This document shows, in pieces, positions 50,138 to 58,420 of a DNA stretch of 64,000 bases. Under the pieces are notes generated by a model that ran no database searches, had not been told where the DNA came from, and saw only the letters and a program-made list of their open reading frames with translations. The position numbers were made by a program, and so were the translations under genes. Source of the stretch: Billgrantia endophytica (GTDB lineage: Bacteria > Pseudomonadota > Gammaproteobacteria > Pseudomonadales > Halomonadaceae); assembly GCF_002879615.1 (NCBI RefSeq), contig NZ_PNRF01000047.1:39388-103387 (forward strand), written 5' to 3'. Position 1 is the first letter of the stretch; the number at the start of each line of letters is the position of its first letter.

Positions 50138-51145
50138 ATGTCCCATCCCACTCCCGATCTCGGCAGTTCCTCTTCCTCGCTGGAACGCATCCATCTGGTC
50201 TGGGATCTGCTCATCATCCTTCTGGTCGTCACCAACCTGGCGCTGCTGCTGTTCGACAGTCTCTTCCTGCTGCCGCCCCTGAACGCGGCCTTCGAGGCAG
50301 TTGCCCCGGGGCTGCACAGCGCCTATGACCGTCACATCCATGACAACTTCATCGCCATCGACCTGGTCTTCGTGGCGATCTTCGTCCTCGATGTCCTGCT
50401 GGGCTGGGCGGCGGCCATCCTGGAGCGTCGCTACCACCGCTGGTTCTTCTACCCTTTCGTGCACTGGTACGACGTGTTGGGCTGCATTCCGGTCGGCGGC
50501 TTCCGGCTATTGCGGATACTGCGCGTCATTTCGCTGCTGCATCGCCTGCATCGGCTGGGAATGATCGATATCCGGCGGTGGCGGGCCTACGCCTTCCTGG
50601 CCAAGTACTATGACATCCTGGTGGAGGAGCTGTCGGACCGGGTCGCCCTGCGGCTGCTGGGCAACATCCAGGACCAGGTACGCAGCAGCGATTCCCTGTC
50701 ACGGCGTATCACCGAAGAGGTGGTGGTACCTCGCAAGCAGCAGCTCATCCACGAGATCAGCCGGCGCCTGGAGGATATGGCCGATAGCGCCTACCGGGCC
50801 AATCGCGCGGATATGATGCGCTACATCAGCGCCCTGGTGGGGCGAGCCCTGAGGGAGAGTCCCGAGATCAAGCGTCTCAAGCGTCTGCCGCTGGGAGGGC
50901 AGGTGGCCAAGGCGCTGAATGAGTCACTGAGCGACATTGCCTGTCGCCTGGTCCATGAAGCGATGGAGGGACTCCACTCGCCGGACTTCAATACTCTGGT
51001 GGAACACCTCGCTGAAAGCGGCCTCGATGCCTGGTTGAGAGTCGACGAGCATACCGACCAGGTCACCGAACAGGTGCTGATCGACATGCTGGAGTTGATC
51101 AAGGCACAGGTGGCCCAGCAGCGGTGGAAGGAGCGTTACGAGTAA
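50138..51145 (+). CDS. Voltage-sensor-like ion channel protein
   Basis: The 335-residue protein has four hydrophobic N-terminal segments (roughly 22-42, 72-93, 105-125 and 127-140). The last is a positively charged S4-like helix (FRLLRILRVISLLHRLHR). The remaining ~190 residues are helical and charged. No selectivity-filter motif (TVGYG) is visible, so it may be a voltage-sensor domain without a pore, or an ion-channel-like protein of unknown function. It is coupled to the thioesterase gene. Confidence 0.7.
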   Translation: MSHPTPDLGSSSSSLERIHLVWDLLIILLVVTNLALLLFDSLFLLPPLNAAFEAVAPGLHSAYDRHIHDNFIAIDLVFVAIFVLDVLLGWAAAILERRYHRWFFYPFVHWYDVLGCIPVGGFRLLRILRVISLLHRLHRLGMIDIRRWRAYAFLAKYYDILVEELSDRVALRLLGNIQDQVRSSDSLSRRITEEVVVPRKQQLIHEISRRLEDMADSAYRANRADMMRYISALVGRALRESPEIKRLKRLPLGGQVAKALNESLSDIACRLVHEAMEGLHSPDFNTLVEHLAESGLDAWLRVDEHTDQVTEQVLIDMLELIKAQVAQQRWKERYE

Positions 51146-51171
51146 ACAAGCCGGCCGTTGCCGGTCGGCAT

Positions 51172-51504
51172 CTAACCACAGCCGATATCGGTGATGACCT
51201 CGTTGTCATCCACACGGACGTTGAGACGATCGGCACGGTACTCGAGGGTGTAGGCATGGCCAGGGCGCATCACGCGAATCGTTCCGGCACCGCTTTGCTC
51301 CCGCATCGACTCGCCAAGCGCTTCGTCGAACTGACGTCCCACCCGATCCTGCACCCGGCTCGCGCCGCAGGTGTCGCCCTCTTCACTGACGCGAGGAGGT
51401 TCCGGCGCAGGCTCACGCGGGCCATTCGTTTGGGTCATGGCGGTACAACCCGTTATCAGCAGCAGGCTGACTAGTGACAAGAAGGACTTCATGGGTATGG
51501 CCAT
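51172..51504 (-). CDS. I78-family peptidase inhibitor lipoprotein
   Basis: The 110-residue exported lipoprotein has a lipobox (LLLITGC) and the I78 core (CGASRVQDRVGRQFDEAL, then GHAYTLEYRADRLNVRVDDN). Members inhibit serine peptidases. ATG 51504 has GAGG upstream; ATG 51492 is an alternative. Confidence 0.85.
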   Translation of the reverse strand: MAIPMKSFLSLVSLLLITGCTAMTQTNGPREPAPEPPRVSEEGDTCGASRVQDRVGRQFDEALGESMREQSGAGTIRVMRPGHAYTLEYRADRLNVRVDDNEVITDIGCG

Positions 51505-51558
51505 CGCGGGGCCTCAATGGCAAGTCGTGGAAATACAGGAAGGCTGCCCGATCGGGAC

Positions 51559-51588
51559 ACACAGGCATGCCCTTCGGCATGCCTGTGT
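51559..51588 (-). terminator. Terminator after the first entericidin gene
   Basis: A perfect 13-bp stem (51559-51571 with 51576-51588) and a CTTC loop, on the minus strand 25 bases after the entericidin stop. No T run follows; the stem is extended by CGATCGG-like arms. Confidence 0.55.
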
Positions 51589-51612
51589 AATGCTCGATCG
51601 GTCAAACAGTCC

Positions 51613-51744
51613 TTACTGCGCGGCATCCTGAACGGCTTCACCGCCTCGCTCGACATCCTCCCCGGCCCCATGCATGGTATTGCAGCCTGCGAGGGCACCG
51701 GCAGTCATCAGCAGGGCGAAGCTAAGGGCAATGGCTTTCTTCAT
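51613..51744 (-). CDS. Entericidin-like small lipoprotein
   Basis: The 43-residue peptide starts at MKKAIALSFALLMTAGALAG with the lipobox ALAGC, then NTMHGAGEDVERGGEAVQDA, the entericidin A/B family pattern. It is the second of two tandem paralogues. A hairpin terminator follows. Confidence 0.85.
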   Translation of the reverse strand: MKKAIALSFALLMTAGALAGCNTMHGAGEDVERGGEAVQDAAQ

Positions 51745-51850
51745 GGTCGTTTCTCCTTGAAAAAGTACAGGGAATCTCCATTCCTTTCCTTGAAGCAATG
51801 GCCTCGTTCAGCCTAACAGGACTCGCCTCATCTTGCACAATTGCCCAAGC

Positions 51851-51982
51851 TCAGCTTGCCTGGCGCTGAATCGCTTCGCCGCCCCTTTCGATATCCTCAC
51901 CGGCGCCACGCATGGTATTGCAACCACTGAGCAGTGATAGTGCGAAGATCGATACCAGTAACAATGCCATTATCCGTTTCAT
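51851..51982 (-). CDS. Entericidin-like small lipoprotein, paralogue
   Basis: The 43-residue peptide MKRIMALLLVSIFALSLLSG ends its lipobox with Cys and continues CNTMRGAGEDIERGGEAIQR, nearly the same core as the gene at 51613. The pair may arise from a tandem duplication, and the 106-base gap is enough for a second promoter. Confidence 0.85.
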   Translation of the reverse strand: MKRIMALLLVSIFALSLLSGCNTMRGAGEDIERGGEAIQRQAS

Positions 51983-52158
51983 GCTTGCCTTCTCCAGTGG
52001 GCAGGACTTCTGCTTCTCTAAATCTAGCACCGACTGCACGCCGCTGCGCTAATTAAGACACAATGCGGCGCTTCGCTTCCGGGGGGCTTTTCTCAATGCG
52101 GCTGTGTCATGATGGAGGCTTCGCGACAGACAGCGCGGTATGACGACAGGGGGAAGCC

Positions 52159-52581
52159 ATGGTGTCCATTGAACTCGATGAGCGACTGGTACAGGACAGT
52201 TACCCGGTGACCGAGCTGCCGCTGTGCCAGCTGCGGCTGATGGATGATACCCGCTTCCCCTGGTTGATTCTGATACCGCGTCGCGGCGGAGTCAGCGAGG
52301 TATTCGACCTGGACGAGGCCGACCAGCAGCAACTCTGGCGGGAAGCCGCCACGGTCGGCAAGATGCTGAAGACCCTCTCCGGGGGCGACAAGCTGAACGT
52401 CGCCAGCCTCGGCAACGTGGTTGCCCAGCTCCATGTCCATGTCGTTGTCAGGCACAGAGGCGATGCTGCCTGGCCGGCACCGGTATGGGGGCATGGCGAA
52501 GCCGTACCCTACGACCTGGACAGCCTGGCCGCCATGCGGGGCCATCTTCTGGCTCAGATCGAGGTTCTCACGCTGAGATAG
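52159..52581 (+). CDS. HIT-family hydrolase
   Basis: The 140-residue protein has the HIT triad QLHVHVVVR near residue 95, with a leading FPWLILIPRRGGVSEVFDLD strand set. HIT proteins cleave nucleotide phosphoramidates and similar compounds. ATG 52159 is preceded by AGGGGGAAGCC. Confidence 0.9.
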   Translation: MVSIELDERLVQDSYPVTELPLCQLRLMDDTRFPWLILIPRRGGVSEVFDLDEADQQQLWREAATVGKMLKTLSGGDKLNVASLGNVVAQLHVHVVVRHRGDAAWPAPVWGHGEAVPYDLDSLAAMRGHLLAQIEVLTLR

Positions 52582-52586
52582 ACGGC

Positions 52587-53627
52587 TCAGCCACTCCCGA
52601 AAGGGCTGCTCCGGGGAGGCGACTCGACCCCGGCGCTGCGAGAGGGCGGCTCCCCGAACAGCGGGGCCGAGGCGGGTTGCGTCACACCGGTCACGGAGAG
52701 TGACACTCCCAGCGCCAGGATGGCCAGGCCACCCCCCAGGGAGGCCCAGCCCAGAACTCGGCCAGCCCGCTGCACGTTGCCTTGGCGCGCCAGCCGACGC
52801 TCTGCCCAGCCACGCGCCACGACACTGGCAAGCGCCAGGCCCGACACGGTCAGCGCCGTACCCAGCGACATCACCAGCACGGCTGCCACGCCGACCGGAA
52901 ACTGCCCCAGAAGTGAGGCTGCGCCCAGCAGCAGCACACCGCCACTGCAGGGACGAACCCCGATGGCCGCCACCGTGGCCAGTGCAGTCCGCCAGTCCGC
53001 GGCCTGTTGCGGGTCCACATGGTGGTGCCCCCCGCAGCAATGTTCATGGCCATGATGAGGATCCGCCGCATGGTCGGCAGCGACGTGCGTCCGGTGGGGG
53101 TAGCCGTGCGCCGCGGCGGGCACGGGCCTTCTCAACTGACGAATGGCACGCAGGCAGAGCCAGGCCCCCAGCAGCGCCACCATCAGGAAGCTGGCCTGCT
53201 CGACCCAGACCACGCTACCCATGGCTTGCCGTGTGACCCAGCCCAGGCCATGCACCAGCACGACGACCAGGCTGATCGCCACCATCCCCTGCAGCAGCGA
53301 AGCGGCGAAGGAGAGCGCCAGGGCTCGGCGAATCGCACCGCCCTGGGAGAGCAGGTAGGTGGTCAGCACCGCCTTGCCATGGCCAGGCCCCGCGGCATGA
53401 AAGACCCCGTAGCCGAAGCTGATGCCCAGCAGTGCCGCCCAGGTACCCGGCGAAGGAGTCCCGGAAAGTTCGGTGATCGCCATGGTCAGGGCGCGGTGGA
53501 AATCCCGCTGCCAGGATACCAGCTGCAGACTCAGCGACTGGAAGCCACCCTGGAAGGCCAGATGGAACAGCAGAGCCGCCAGTAGCAGGCCCGCCCCGGC
53601 CAGCCACCATTTGCCCTTCACTCGCAT
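52587..53627 (-). CDS. NicO/RcnA-like nickel/cobalt exporter
   Basis: The 346-residue membrane protein has ~6-7 helices with the family motif HAAGPGHGKAVLTTYLLSQG and a histidine-rich cytoplasmic loop (HHGHEHCCGGHHHVDPQQ) that would bind metal. The second signature IGVRPCSGGVLLLGAASLLG is present. ATG 53627 follows GGGGAGGTGAC; it overlaps the DUF1007 gene by 10 bases. The pair probably secretes Ni2+/Co2+ or supplies Zn/Ni to the periplasm. Confidence 0.88.
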   Translation of the reverse strand: MRVKGKWWLAGAGLLLAALLFHLAFQGGFQSLSLQLVSWQRDFHRALTMAITELSGTPSPGTWAALLGISFGYGVFHAAGPGHGKAVLTTYLLSQGGAIRRALALSFAASLLQGMVAISLVVVLVHGLGWVTRQAMGSVVWVEQASFLMVALLGAWLCLRAIRQLRRPVPAAAHGYPHRTHVAADHAADPHHGHEHCCGGHHHVDPQQAADWRTALATVAAIGVRPCSGGVLLLGAASLLGQFPVGVAAVLVMSLGTALTVSGLALASVVARGWAERRLARQGNVQRAGRVLGWASLGGGLAILALGVSLSVTGVTQPASAPLFGEPPSRSAGVESPPRSSPFGSG

Positions 53628-54307
53628 GTCACCTCCCCGGTCTCGGCAAAGTGGCGACCCAGCCCCGGCTCGGCTTCGTCGGTGATATCCAGCATGGCGG
53701 CTTCCATCACGCGCTCGGGATCCGGATCGGCAGGCAGGATTCGTGTCGTGCACGACAGCTCGCCATTGACCACCAGGGCATCGTCGAGAGGGGTGTTGCC
53801 ATCCGCCTCATGCACCACTTCCAGATAGTAGGTCGGATCGAAGACCTTGTAGTTCAGGGTCTTCTCGTTCAATGCCCGTGGCGAGGCCAGGGGCAGCAGG
53901 AAAATGAACTCGACTCGTCCCCCACGCGCCATGACGGTGTATTCGGTCACCTCCCCCACGGCTAGCTTCTCGTCGCCCAACCGCAGCTCGGTGAAATAGT
54001 CGTGGGGTGCCAGGTTGGCGCGTATCTCGCCACCGAGCTGGTCCAGGCCGGCCTCCAGCCCTTCTTCACCCGCGGCCTGCGTGAGCTCCTCGATCAGCAC
54101 CAGGCTATAGAAGGGGTCCATTCGCCATGCTTGATGCAGCCCCTCGAGGTGCCCCTGGTCATCGAGGATCAATCGCATGCGGATGTCGATCCAACCATGC
54201 GGATGAGCCTGAACCAGTGCCGGAGCAAGCAGCAGCATCAAGGCTGCCAGCCCGGCCGGCCAGCCCCCTCCTTTCCAGCATACCGAAAGGTCACGTGGTC
54301 GCGTCAT
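53618..54307 (-). CDS. DUF1007-family periplasmic protein
   Basis: The 229-residue protein has a signal peptide (around 17-33) and starts its mature part AHPHGWIDIRMRLILDD, the His-rich DUF1007 hallmark, continuing AWRMDPFYSLVLIEELTQ. In other genomes it is coupled to NicO-type transporters, as here (overlap of 10 bases), suggesting metal delivery in the periplasm. Confidence 0.88.
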   Translation of the reverse strand: MTRPRDLSVCWKGGGWPAGLAALMLLLAPALVQAHPHGWIDIRMRLILDDQGHLEGLHQAWRMDPFYSLVLIEELTQAAGEEGLEAGLDQLGGEIRANLAPHDYFTELRLGDEKLAVGEVTEYTVMARGGRVEFIFLLPLASPRALNEKTLNYKVFDPTYYLEVVHEADGNTPLDDALVVNGELSCTTRILPADPDPERVMEAAMLDITDEAEPGLGRHFAETGEVTCE

Positions 54308-54349
54308 AAGCGTCTTGAAGGGCTCGTCGTCGGGGTAAGCGTTTCACTG

Positions 54350-54709
54350 TCAGGGGCCCAGCCCCAGCCTGGATTGCAATGCCGCCAATAGGGGATCAAG
54401 CAGGTGGGGCTGCAAGGGGCGACCGCCCCGTGTCGCAGTGAAAGAGGCACGGGCAGCGTCACCTTCCGGTGTGACCTGCAAACGGACCTGGTAGCCCGGC
54501 CAGCGGGCAAGGGCGGCATCGACCCGCCCTAGCTCCGCATCCGCATGCCGAACCACGTACCCCTCTTCCATCAACAGGGCCACGGCCTCACGCAGCGTCT
54601 CCTCGGGCGTGGCGGCAAGCGTGAGCTCCCGGGGCTCGGGAGCCGGAGCGGCAGTGACACAACCTGCCAGTAGCAGGACCGTCAGCAGGATGACGAAACG
54701 GCGCATCAT
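54350..54709 (-). CDS. Small lipoprotein, paralogue of the upstream gene
   Basis: The 119-residue lipoprotein has the lipobox LLLLAGC and a short mature domain with EEGYVVRHADAELGRVDAAL, similar to the middle of the adjacent gene. Its start overlaps the stop of that gene by 4 bases. No function is known. Confidence 0.8.
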   Translation of the reverse strand: MMRRFVILLTVLLLAGCVTAAPAPEPRELTLAATPEETLREAVALLMEEGYVVRHADAELGRVDAALARWPGYQVRLQVTPEGDAARASFTATRGGRPLQPHLLDPLLAALQSRLGLGP

Positions 54710-55257
54710 GAATCCTCCCCGGCACGAGCAGTGGTCATGGCGTTGCGAAGCTGGGTACAGAACCGGGCATCGCTGGCACTGCGCGACTCGCGAATCTCGC
54801 CTCGCCAGTCGATGACCTGAATATCGCGGCTGACCCGAACCCAGCTGTCATCGGCCACCACCGAGACACGTTCCAGGCGAGTGGCATCGTGCATGATGCG
54901 TCCGCCTCCACCGCCGAAGCCAATCATCACCCCGCTGGAAACACCGCCCCGGCCGCCTCCCACGCCATAGCCGCCAAAGAGGCCCAGACGATCACGCTCA
55001 TCGAAACCGCCGTAGCCGGGCACGGTCCGGGTACGCTCGGCATTGACGAGCCCCAGCGTCAGCTCGGTATGACGAACCACGAACCCGTCGTTCTCGAGTG
55101 CCGTGAGTGCGCGACGCACCCACTCGTCCGCCTCCGTTCCGTCGGCGTCCCAGCGGCACTCGGCGGCCGGCCGCGGCTCGGCCGATGGCAGCACCGCAGG
55201 CGATATCTGACAACCAGCCAGCACCAGCAGGCAGGGTAAAAGCCACCAAGGACGCAT
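54706..55257 (-). CDS. Lipoprotein with glycine-rich central region
   Basis: The 183-residue lipoprotein starts at ATG 55257 (MRPWWLLPCLLVLAGC), with GGAGAG 7 bases before it. The mature part has ENDGFVVRHTELTLGLVNAE and a Gly-rich loop (FGGYGVGGGRGGVSSG), then SWVRVSRDIQVIDWRGEIR. The EGYVVRH/DGFVVRH similarity suggests a duplicated domain with the next gene. No function is assigned. Confidence 0.8.
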   Translation of the reverse strand: MRPWWLLPCLLVLAGCQISPAVLPSAEPRPAAECRWDADGTEADEWVRRALTALENDGFVVRHTELTLGLVNAERTRTVPGYGGFDERDRLGLFGGYGVGGGRGGVSSGVMIGFGGGGGRIMHDATRLERVSVVADDSWVRVSRDIQVIDWRGEIRESRSASDARFCTQLRNAMTTARAGEDS

Positions 55258-55565
55258 GGGCACTCTCCATTTCATGTTGCTCGCAGTCTACGCGGCGCAT
55301 GGCGCCATGTAACCGCTGTGAATACCACGAGCAGACCAGACCGCTCCTTCTGAGTCTCGCTGCGCCACGGGGTTCCCGCAAGGTCGAAGCCAGTGCGGCA
55401 AAGCACCACAGCCCCTTGAAAGGCACGAGTACCACCGGCATGTGATCAATGTGCGCTATGAAAGCGATGATCAGATTTTGCTTATCGGATTCCCCCCGTC
55501 CTCTTACACTGGGGGTCCTGACGAATCCGACTGCCAACCATATCCTGCGAACTAAGGAGCTCCGC

Positions 55566-56039
55566 ATGACAGATATCAACTCCATCGGCCTGCACGAAGA
55601 CAGCGCCAGCCAACTTGCCGAAAAGCTCAACGCCCTGCTGGCCAATTACCAGATCTTCTACATGAACGTGCGCGGCTACCACTGGAACGTGAAAGGACCA
55701 CAATTCTTCGAACTGCACACCAAGTTCGAGGAGTTCTACACCGACCTGCTGGTCAAGGTCGACGAGGTTGCGGAGCGAATCCTGACCTTGGGACACAAGC
55801 CCGTCCATGCCTACAGCGATTACGTGTCCATGTCGGAAATTCGTGAAGACAAGGACGTGCATGACGGCGGAACCTGCGTTCGCGGCGTGCTGAAGGGCTA
55901 CCAGACCCTGATCGAACTGCAGCGCGAGATCCTGTCCCTGGCTTCGGATGCCGATGATGAAGGCACCGCCGCGCAGGCTGGCGACTACATCCGCGAGCAG
56001 GAAAAGACCATCTGGATGCTCAACGCCTACCTGGGCTGA
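55566..56039 (+). CDS. dps: DNA-protecting ferritin-like protein Dps
   Basis: The 157-residue protein has the Dps core YQIFYMNVRGYHWNVKGPQF, ELHTKFEEFYTDLLVKVDEV with the ferroxidase residues (His, Asp, Glu), and forms 12-subunit iron-oxidising shells that shield DNA. The start ATG 55566 follows AAGGAGCTCCGC. A clear terminator follows. Confidence 0.95.
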   Translation: MTDINSIGLHEDSASQLAEKLNALLANYQIFYMNVRGYHWNVKGPQFFELHTKFEEFYTDLLVKVDEVAERILTLGHKPVHAYSDYVSMSEIREDKDVHDGGTCVRGVLKGYQTLIELQREILSLASDADDEGTAAQAGDYIREQEKTIWMLNAYLG

Positions 56040-56067
56040 ATGCTCCCGGCTCACCCGCACCAGGCCG

Positions 56068-56096
56068 AGCGCCGCCGCCCACCGGGCGGCGGCGCT
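56068..56096 (+). terminator. dps terminator
   Basis: A 13-bp GC-rich stem (56068-56080 with 56084-56096) and a 3-base loop are followed by TGCATTC. It lies 28 bases beyond the dps stop. Confidence 0.7.
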
Positions 56097-56231
56097 TGCA
56101 TTCGGCCTGTCACCCAGGGCAAAGATGGGTGACGTTTCCCTACATTTTCACCCTTGTGATCTTTCGCGCTCACCACAACGATAGGAAATGAAGGCACGCT
56201 TGCCGTGTACTTGGATCACAAGGAGGTAGCC

Positions 56232-56795
56232 ATGAGCCAGAAGCTCAACGGAAAGAAGGTCGCCATTCTCGCCACCGACGGTTTCGAGGAATCGGAGCTT
56301 TCTGAACCCAGGGCCGCGCTGGAGCGCTTCGGCGCCACGGTTCATGTGATCGCTCCCGGGAAGGACAGTATTCGTGCCTGGGCAGGGTCGGACTGGGGCA
56401 AGCCCCATGACGTGGACGAGCGCCTCGAAGAGGTAAAGGCCGACGACTACGATGCCTTGGTACTGCCGGGCGGACTGTTCAATCCGGATGCCCTGCGCCA
56501 GAACGAGCAGGCCCTGGCATTCACCCGCCAGTTCTTCGTCGCCCACAAGCCGGTGGGCGCCATCTGTCATGGGCCGTGGGTACTGATCAACGCCGGCGTG
56601 GCCAAGGGCCGCCGCATGACCTCCTATCCCTCGGTCGAGCAGGATCTCCGCAACGCCGGCGCCGAATGGGTGAACCGGGAAGTCGTGGTCGACAGCGGCC
56701 TGGTCACCAGCCGCAAACCCGACGACCTGGAAGCCTTCTGCGCCAAGCTGATCGAAGAGATCGGCGAAGGCAAGCACAGCCGCCAGCATGCCTGA
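56232..56795 (+). CDS. DJ-1/PfpI family protein
   Basis: The 187-residue protein has the nucleophile-elbow Cys in GAICHGPWVLINAG and the LVLPGGLFNPDALRQNE strand. Members are glutamine-amidotransferase-like stress proteins with glyoxalase, deglycase or protease roles in different branches. ATG 56232 follows AAGGAGGTAGCC, a near-perfect Shine-Dalgarno. Confidence 0.9.
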   Translation: MSQKLNGKKVAILATDGFEESELSEPRAALERFGATVHVIAPGKDSIRAWAGSDWGKPHDVDERLEEVKADDYDALVLPGGLFNPDALRQNEQALAFTRQFFVAHKPVGAICHGPWVLINAGVAKGRRMTSYPSVEQDLRNAGAEWVNREVVVDSGLVTSRKPDDLEAFCAKLIEEIGEGKHSRQHA

Positions 56796-56828
56796 CCCAC
56801 ACCGCATGTCGTCTGGTGGCCGGATGCC

Positions 56829-56859
56829 GACCACCGCCCGCTCTCAGCGGGCGGTGGTC
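56829..56859. terminator. Bidirectional hairpin between the DJ-1 gene and pepD
   Basis: A perfect 14-bp stem (56829-56842 with 56846-56859) lies between two converging genes, 34 and 29 bases from their stops. No T run follows on either strand. Confidence 0.6.
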
Positions 56860-56887
56860 ACGTCGAGGGCCGTCGAGACGACCTGCG

Positions 56888-58357
56888 TCAGGCCGCCTTT
56901 TCGTTGGCGAGGCTTTCTATCATCCCCTTCAGCAATTTCCAGAACTCCTCCACGGAGTTCAGCTCGACCCGCTCATTGGGCGAGTGGGCACCACGGATCA
57001 ACGGACCGAAGGAGATCATGTCCAGGTGCGGGTATTTACCAGCCAGGATCCCGCACTCCAGCCCCGCATGAATCACCTTCACCGCCGGATCGCTGCCCAG
57101 TTGCTGCTGGTGCAACTGCCGGAAGCGAGCCAGCAGGGCGCTGTCGGGATCGGGCGTCCAGCCCGGATAGGCATTCTCGACCCGGGTGCGAGCGCCAATC
57201 AGATCGAAGAGCCCCCGGAAACGGTCGGCGATATCGGCAGCGGCACTGTCACGCAGCGAGCGGACCAGTGCACAGAGATGGAAGCGTCCTTCCGCCAGGT
57301 TGACCACACCCAGGTTGTTGGAGGTTTCCACCACACCGGGCACGTCCAGGCTCATGCGCTCCACCCCATAGGGGGCGACATGCAGCGCCGCCACCAGCAT
57401 ACGACTGGCATGGGCATTGAGGGCCTGGGCCGGCGGCGACACCAGCGGATGCAGCGCCAGGGTCAGCCCCTCATCGGCGCCGGCCAGTTCGGCGCGTAGC
57501 TCCTGCTGCAACGCCGCGACCTTCTCGCCCGCGGCCTCTGCTTCGTCGGCCGGCAACGCCAGGGTGGCAAACGCCTCCCGCGGCAGTGCATTGCGCAGCG
57601 TCCCGCCATGGTAGTCGGCCAGGCGAGCGTCGAAGGCTTCCAGGGCGCGCAGGACCCGAACCAGCAGCCGATTGGCGTTGCCGCGGCCCCGGTGGATGTC
57701 GATGCCGGAATGACCGCCCGACAGCCCTGTCAACGACAGCCTCAGGGCCACCTCGTCCTCGTTCAACTCGGCGGTAGGCAACTGGGCCTCCACCACGATA
57801 TCCGCACCGCCCGCGCAGCCGATGAAGACTTCGCCGCGATCCTCGGAGTCCAGGTTGAGCAGTACCTGCCCCTCCAGCCAGCCCTCCGCCAGGTTCAGCG
57901 CTCCCCCCATGGAAGACTCTTCCTCCAAGGTGAACAGCGCTTCCAGTGGACCATGCACCAGGGCTTCGTCTTCCAGCACAGCCAGAGCAGCCGCCACGCC
58001 CAGGCCGTTGTCGGCACCCAGGGTCGTCTGACGGGCCTGCAGCCACCCCTCGTTCACATGGGTCTCGATGGGATCGCGGGTGAAGTCGTGGGGGTGATCG
58101 GCGTTGGCCTGGGCCACCATGTCCAGATGCCCCTGCAGGATCACGCCCGGCGCCTGCTCATGACCCGGCGAGGCGGGCTTGCGGATACGCAGATTGCCGA
58201 ATGCGTCGCGGTCATGGGCCAGGCCTTGAGCATCGGCCCAGGCCTCGATCAAGGCCACCAGCCTGGCTTCATGGCCAGAGGGTCTCGGTGTATTGCACAG
58301 GGTACGGAAATGCCGCCACAGCGGCTGCGGCGATAGTTGCTCGAGATGTGCGTTCAT
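56888..58357 (-). CDS. pepD: Aminoacyl-histidine dipeptidase
   Basis: The 489-residue M20 dipeptidase releases histidine from Xaa-His dipeptides. The di-metal ligands are visible: His/Asp in LQGHLDMVAQ, Asp in TLGADNGLGVAAALA, EE in FTLEEESSMGGALNLA, Asp in LLNLDSEDRGEVFIG, and the final His in RGAHSPNERVEL. Confidence 0.95.
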   Translation of the reverse strand: MNAHLEQLSPQPLWRHFRTLCNTPRPSGHEARLVALIEAWADAQGLAHDRDAFGNLRIRKPASPGHEQAPGVILQGHLDMVAQANADHPHDFTRDPIETHVNEGWLQARQTTLGADNGLGVAAALAVLEDEALVHGPLEALFTLEEESSMGGALNLAEGWLEGQVLLNLDSEDRGEVFIGCAGGADIVVEAQLPTAELNEDEVALRLSLTGLSGGHSGIDIHRGRGNANRLLVRVLRALEAFDARLADYHGGTLRNALPREAFATLALPADEAEAAGEKVAALQQELRAELAGADEGLTLALHPLVSPPAQALNAHASRMLVAALHVAPYGVERMSLDVPGVVETSNNLGVVNLAEGRFHLCALVRSLRDSAAADIADRFRGLFDLIGARTRVENAYPGWTPDPDSALLARFRQLHQQQLGSDPAVKVIHAGLECGILAGKYPHLDMISFGPLIRGAHSPNERVELNSVEEFWKLLKGMIESLANEKAA

Positions 58358-58420
58358 GGTGAGTCTTCATGAGGATAACCGAGCTACCTTACCGGGCCAA
58401 TGACGCCGGGGAAAGCCCGC

